Part shown: in pieces, positions 37,627-40,543 of the stretch
Layout: every line of letters starts with the position of its first letter
Numbering within the stretch: the first letter of the stretch is position 1
DNA from: a virus
Virus record (IMG/VR): IMGVR_UViG_3300024974_000004
Coordinates: 1-40,543 of that record
Reading direction: 5' to 3' (one strand)
DNA: 40,543 bases
The notes under the pieces: model-generated
What the model was told of the DNA's origin: nothing
Database searches by the model: none
What the model saw: only the letters and a program-made list of their open reading frames with translations
Made by a program: the position numbers and the translations under genes

Positions 37627-37907
37627 GCCGTCGTGAAGACGTGTTCGCCCGGGTCGCATCCGGGACCAATCGGCCGGCGAACCCGGACAGGGCCCGCATC
37701 CGGGGGGCCATTCAGACGATCACGAGCCTGCCGCAATGGGCCGTGGTGCTGGACTATCTGGACTTCCGCGAGCGCCAATCGACCGCCCTCAGTGACGAGG
37801 GAGACGCCGGTGCATTGTTGCGCGCGGCCGGTCGCCGCAGCCTGCTTCGAGAGCTTGAGAGGCTCGATGAACGGGTGACCGATGACGACCGAAGCGACCA
37901 CCAGTGA
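37623..37907 (+). CDS. 94-aa protein between portal and scaffold
   Basis: The ATG overlaps the portal stop by 4 bases. Helical: FRERQSTALSDEGDAGALLR and GRRSLLRELERLDERV. Small helical proteins in this place (Bbp19-like) occur in related podoviruses, a tentative link. Its 3' end overlaps the scaffold start by 26 bases. A GGTGCATT box at 37809 lies within it without a proper second box. Confidence 0.6.
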   Translation: MSRREDVFARVASGTNRPANPDRARIRGAIQTITSLPQWAVVLDYLDFRERQSTALSDEGDAGALLRAAGRRSLLRELERLDERVTDDDRSDHQ

Positions 37908-38628
37908 AGCCAGCACCGCCGCGATCGACCCGAACACGGTCGCCGCGGGTGAAGGAGTTGCGGCTGAAACCGTGGTCGCCGGAACCGAGGCGGCCGCTGC
38001 CGCCGGAGAGGCGACGAGCGCGCCCGTCCGCCCCGAAGGACTGCCCGACGAATTCTGGGACGACGCCACCGGCGTAAAGACCGGCGATGTCTGGTCCGCT
38101 CTGCGTGACCTGAAGGCCGCCCAAGCCGAACGCGAGGCCGATCTGCCCAAGGAAGGCGAGTCCTACGACCTCGCCTTGCCCGCCGACCTGACCCTGCCCG
38201 ACGGCATCGTGGTCGAGATCGACAAGGAAGACCCTCTCTGGGCCGACTTCCAGAAGATCGGTCGCGAGGCCGGTGTGCCCAAGGCGAAGTTCCAGGAGTT
38301 CGTCGGCGCGTTCGCGAAATACCAGATCGCCGCCGAGCAGGCGAAGATCGACGGCTATGTGGCCGAGATGACGAAGCTGGGCGCCAACGCCCCGGCCCGT
38401 CGTGACGCCGCCGCCAGCTACCTGAAGGCCAACCTGCCGAGCGCCCAGTTCGAGGCGCTAGCCGGCGCACTGATCAGCGCCGATGGCATCGCCGCCATCG
38501 AGACGATCACCAAGCTGAAATCCGGCCCTGTGGCCGCGACCGGTGTCGGCGCTTCCGCCGGCGCCTCCAAATTCGACGGTCTCCGTGGTGGCGACCTGCT
38601 CGATGCCATCCGTAGCCAAGCCGCCTAG
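37882..38628 (+). CDS. capsid scaffold protein
   Basis: The 248-aa protein has an Ala/Thr/Glu-rich disordered N-terminus (1-50), then PEGLPDEFWDDATGVKTGDV and a helical, highly charged body ending in a short basic-hydrophobic tail. Size, composition and position between portal and major capsid gene are typical of podovirus scaffolds that guide prohead assembly and leave before packaging. Confidence 0.85.
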   Translation: MTTEATTSEASTAAIDPNTVAAGEGVAAETVVAGTEAAAAAGEATSAPVRPEGLPDEFWDDATGVKTGDVWSALRDLKAAQAEREADLPKEGESYDLALPADLTLPDGIVVEIDKEDPLWADFQKIGREAGVPKAKFQEFVGAFAKYQIAAEQAKIDGYVAEMTKLGANAPARRDAAASYLKANLPSAQFEALAGALISADGIAAIETITKLKSGPVAATGVGASAGASKFDGLRGGDLLDAIRSQAA

Positions 38629-38642
38629 AAGGATCCTGAGAA

Positions 38643-39581
38643 ATGGCGACCGCCCAGAACATCGTCGAGTACGCCAAGGGCCTTGAACCCGGCGTGAAGC
38701 GCGCAATGATCGAGCTCTTCGCAGAGAAGAGCGATCTGATCGCTGCCCTGCCGTGGATGGACGCCCCCGGCGGCGCCTACCGCTACGACCGAGAAGCTGC
38801 CCTCCCGGGCGTCGCGTTCCGCGGCATCAACGAGAGCTACACCTCGACCACCAGCGTTATCAATCCGCAGGTCGAGCAGACCTTCATCGCCGGTGGCGAG
38901 ATCAAGGTCGACACGGCCCTGACGCGGCGCTTCGGCGAAGGCCGTCGCTCGCGTGATGAGAAGATGCAGGTCAAGAACCTGGTGCGCAACATCACGTCGA
39001 AGATCATCACCGGCAACAACGCCACGTCGGTCAAGGAATTCGACGGCATCAAGACCCGCCTGACCGGTACCGCCCTGACCGACAATGCTGCTGCCGCCTC
39101 CGGCGGCGCCGCACTGTCGCTCTACAAGCTGGACCGCACCATCTCGAAAGTGATGGAGCCGACCCACATCATGATGTCCAAGGCTATGCGTGACCGTCTC
39201 ACCCAGGCCGGCCGCAACACCGGCGTCGGCGGCTACGTCAGCCAGACCAAGAACGACTTTGGCCAGATCATCACCAGCTATCGCGGCCTGCCCATTCTGG
39301 TCGGCTACGAGGACGAGGTGAACGATACTGTCCTGTTCCCGTTCGACGAAGTCGCCGCTGGCGGCGGGGCGGCGGTCACCACCTCGATCTACGTCGGCTC
39401 GCTGAAGGAAGGGATGTTCTCGGGCATCCAGACCGCGCCGATGGAAGTCGATGATCTGGGCAAAATGCAGTCCGAGCCGAAGTGGCTCACCCGCATCGAG
39501 TGGGATTGCGGCATCTGCATCGAGCACCCGTCCGCCCTTCACCGCCTGTCCGGCATCACTGACGCCGCGATCGTCGCCTAA
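38643..39581 (+). CDS. major capsid protein
   Basis: This 312-aa protein begins at ATG 38643 behind AAGGA and follows the scaffold. A helical N-terminus (AQNIVEYAKGLEPGVKRAMI) is followed by beta-rich parts with IMMSKAMRDRLTQAG, YRGLPILVGYEDEVNDTVLF and a closing RIEWDCGICIEHPSALHRL. The pattern fits the HK97-fold capsid proteins (DUF5309-like) of alphaproteobacterial podoviruses. A strong hairpin follows the gene. Confidence 0.88.
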   Translation: MATAQNIVEYAKGLEPGVKRAMIELFAEKSDLIAALPWMDAPGGAYRYDREAALPGVAFRGINESYTSTTSVINPQVEQTFIAGGEIKVDTALTRRFGEGRRSRDEKMQVKNLVRNITSKIITGNNATSVKEFDGIKTRLTGTALTDNAAAASGGAALSLYKLDRTISKVMEPTHIMMSKAMRDRLTQAGRNTGVGGYVSQTKNDFGQIITSYRGLPILVGYEDEVNDTVLFPFDEVAAGGGAAVTTSIYVGSLKEGMFSGIQTAPMEVDDLGKMQSEPKWLTRIEWDCGICIEHPSALHRLSGITDAAIVA

Positions 39582-39587
39582 CCCCTG

Positions 39588-39612
39588 CCGGCCGGGTTAA
39601 CCCCCCGGCCGG
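39588..39612 (+). terminator. strong hairpin after the major capsid gene
   Basis: CCGGCCGGG (39588-39596) pairs perfectly with CCCGGCCGG (39604-39612) around TTAACCC. No T tract follows directly. It may partly terminate transcription or stabilise the 3' end of the abundant capsid mRNA. Confidence 0.6.
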
Positions 39613-39637
39613 AGCCGCCTTTCTGGAGAGCCGTGCA

Positions 39638-40027
39638 ATGGCCACCCTGTATCCCTATGATGCCAACGCCGTTCTCCATGACGGTACGGCCCTGACCGCA
39701 ACCGGCGTCGGCACTGTCGCCTATTACGACGTTGGCGCCGCTGCTCGCTTCCCGGCCGTGGCCGTGGCGGCGATCACCGCGCTGGACGCGACCACGGGTA
39801 ACGAGACCTACGATTTGGTGATCGAGGGCTCGACCGACACGGCATTCACCACGCCGGTCCAACTCGGTTCCCGGGTCATCACCGCGACCGGCCGGCACAC
39901 CGTCCTGTTCGACAACGATCAGGCGGGCACGATCTATCGCTACATCCGCTACAAGCCGGTTCTGGCCGGGACGACTCCGATCCTGACCGGGATCGTGTAC
40001 CTGGCGCCGCTCTTCCCGGTCGCCTGA
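39638..40027 (+). CDS. probable capsid cement/decoration protein (Bbp16-like)
   Basis: This 129-aa, almost all-beta protein has YDLVIEGSTDTAFTTPVQLG, HTVLFDNDQ and YRYIRYKPVLAGTTPILTG, a jelly-roll pattern. It directly follows the major capsid gene behind a GGAGA site. Small jelly-roll proteins in this place stabilise the capsid shell in related podoviruses (Bbp16 family); assignment rests on fold pattern and position. The stop overlaps the next ATG. Confidence 0.7.
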   Translation: MATLYPYDANAVLHDGTALTATGVGTVAYYDVGAAARFPAVAVAAITALDATTGNETYDLVIEGSTDTAFTTPVQLGSRVITATGRHTVLFDNDQAGTIYRYIRYKPVLAGTTPILTGIVYLAPLFPVA

Positions 40028-40482
40028 TGTTGGGCGGTCTTGTTCTCGACGGGGACCGCGCCCTGATCTTCGACCGGGTAACCGGTGAGGTGATCCGGTG
40101 CGCGGTCCCGACCGCGCTGGAGAACGTCGCCAACGGTGGCGGTCGCTTTGTCCACGGCACGAGCGGCGAACCACTCTCAGCTCCGTCTGCAGGGGCCGCG
40201 CCTGAGCCGGTGATTTCGCTATCCGAGGAAGATGTGCTTCCCCTGCCGGCGGGCGATCGGGCGGCTGCGGCTGAGCCTGCCGCACCGGAGCCCGCCGCCC
40301 CGGCCGCGGCTGAGCCCGCCAAGCCCGACCCGCTCGACCACGACGGCGACGGCAAGAAGGGCGGCGCTCGCAAGCCTGCCGACCCGGAGCGCGCCGCGAT
40401 CATCAAGGCCCTGAAGGCCGCCAACATCAAGTTCTTCGCCGGCGCCTCGACCGCGAAACTGAAAGCCCTCCTGCCGGCCTGA
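40027..40482 (+). CDS. 151-aa head-region protein with calcium-loop-like motif
   Basis: The N-terminal domain (1-50, MLGGLVLDGDRALIFDRVTG) is followed by an Ala/Pro/Glu-rich linker (about 60-105). Then comes DHDGDGKKGG, similar to an EF-hand/dockerin calcium loop, and a C-terminal helical module (IIKALKAANIKFFAGASTAK). The C-terminal module resembles HeH/SAP-type nucleic-acid-binding motifs. Possibly a head completion protein. The gene spans the assembly join, so its end is repeated at 1-66. Confidence 0.7.
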   Translation: MLGGLVLDGDRALIFDRVTGEVIRCAVPTALENVANGGGRFVHGTSGEPLSAPSAGAAPEPVISLSEEDVLPLPAGDRAAAAEPAAPEPAAPAAAEPAKPDPLDHDGDGKKGGARKPADPERAAIIKALKAANIKFFAGASTAKLKALLPA

Positions 40483-40543
40483 CCCCTCCCCTCGACGGTC
40501 CGACAGAAGACTGGCCCCGGCGCATTTGTTGCCGGGGCCTTTT
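40417..40543. repeat. right copy of the 127-bp terminal direct repeat
   Basis: Identical to 1-127; see that entry. It shows that the two ends of the contig join and that the genes at 40027 and 294 are neighbours. Confidence 0.9.
40513..40543 (+). terminator. intrinsic terminator after the head genes (second copy)
   Basis: Same 9-bp stem, 9-base loop and TTTT as at 97-127, 30 bases after the stop at 40482. Confidence 0.85.

Noticed and set aside
37809-37850. Another GGTGCATT box before the scaffold gene
   Set aside because: The CCGG end, the GA of the second box and a start codon at +41 are all missing. It lies within a coding region, so it is probably chance or a decayed site.
1-40543. CRISPR arrays, insertion sequences, transposases and rRNA genes
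   Set aside because: No regularly spaced repeats, transposase motifs or rRNA sequence were seen; only the one tRNA.
1-40543. Phage RNA polymerase or DNA polymerase, expected from the T7-type virion genes
   Set aside because: No ORF has the size or motifs. The large plus-strand ORFs are all virion proteins.

Overview
The window is one complete temperate phage genome, assembled as a circle. Bases 1-127 are repeated exactly at 40417-40543, so the non-redundant length is 40,416 bp. Very high G+C, a GapR-family (DUF2312) gene and the style of the small proteins point to an alphaproteobacterial host; Caulobacterales (Caulobacter/Brevundimonas) is my best guess, not a proven assignment. The virion genes are those of a short-tailed T7-type podovirus. 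The control region is lambda-like, and no phage RNA polymerase or DNA polymerase gene is visible.

Layout. (1) 31.8-40.5 kb and on through the join to 14.5 kb, all plus strand: late genes in the order small terminase, large terminase, portal, scaffold, major capsid protein, likely cement protein, tail tubular A and B, internal virion proteins (one with a lytic transglycosylase domain), tail fibre, holin-like protein, endolysin, overlapping spanins, XhlA-like protein. (2) 14.6-16.3 kb: tRNA-Arg(UCU) as the likely attP, tyrosine integrase and an excisionase-like gene. (3) 16.3-21.9 kb, minus strand: one long operon of tightly overlapping genes, including several membrane microproteins, a MazG-like protein, a YqaJ/lambda-type exonuclease with a neighbour of unknown function, and GapR. 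(4) 22-23.3 kb: S24-type repressor, a lipoprotein cotranscribed with it in the position of lambda rex, and a divergent cro-like gene. (5) 24-29.2 kb, plus strand: replication and recombination genes (RusA, DnaB-type helicase, small adenine methyltransferase, DUF1376 protein). (6) 29.2-31.7 kb, minus strand: an early operon of unknown small proteins ending in an HTH gene.

Control. Three sigma70-like promoters carry the same 17-bp operator (consensus CGATAN-N5-NTATCG). They sit at the left and right early promoters and, unexpectedly, at a third promoter at 31.3 kb that drives block 6. Late genes are preceded by another signal: GGTGCATTCCGG, then an invariant GA 29-30 bases after its first G, then the start codon at +41 or +42. 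Six strong copies were found. None of the six genes has a usable ribosome binding site, so the late transcripts appear to be leaderless and read from a phage-specific class of promoter. The most unusual other features are two covarying three-hairpin RNA leaders in block 6, the remote repressor operator, the phage-borne GapR and the lipoprotein in the rex position.
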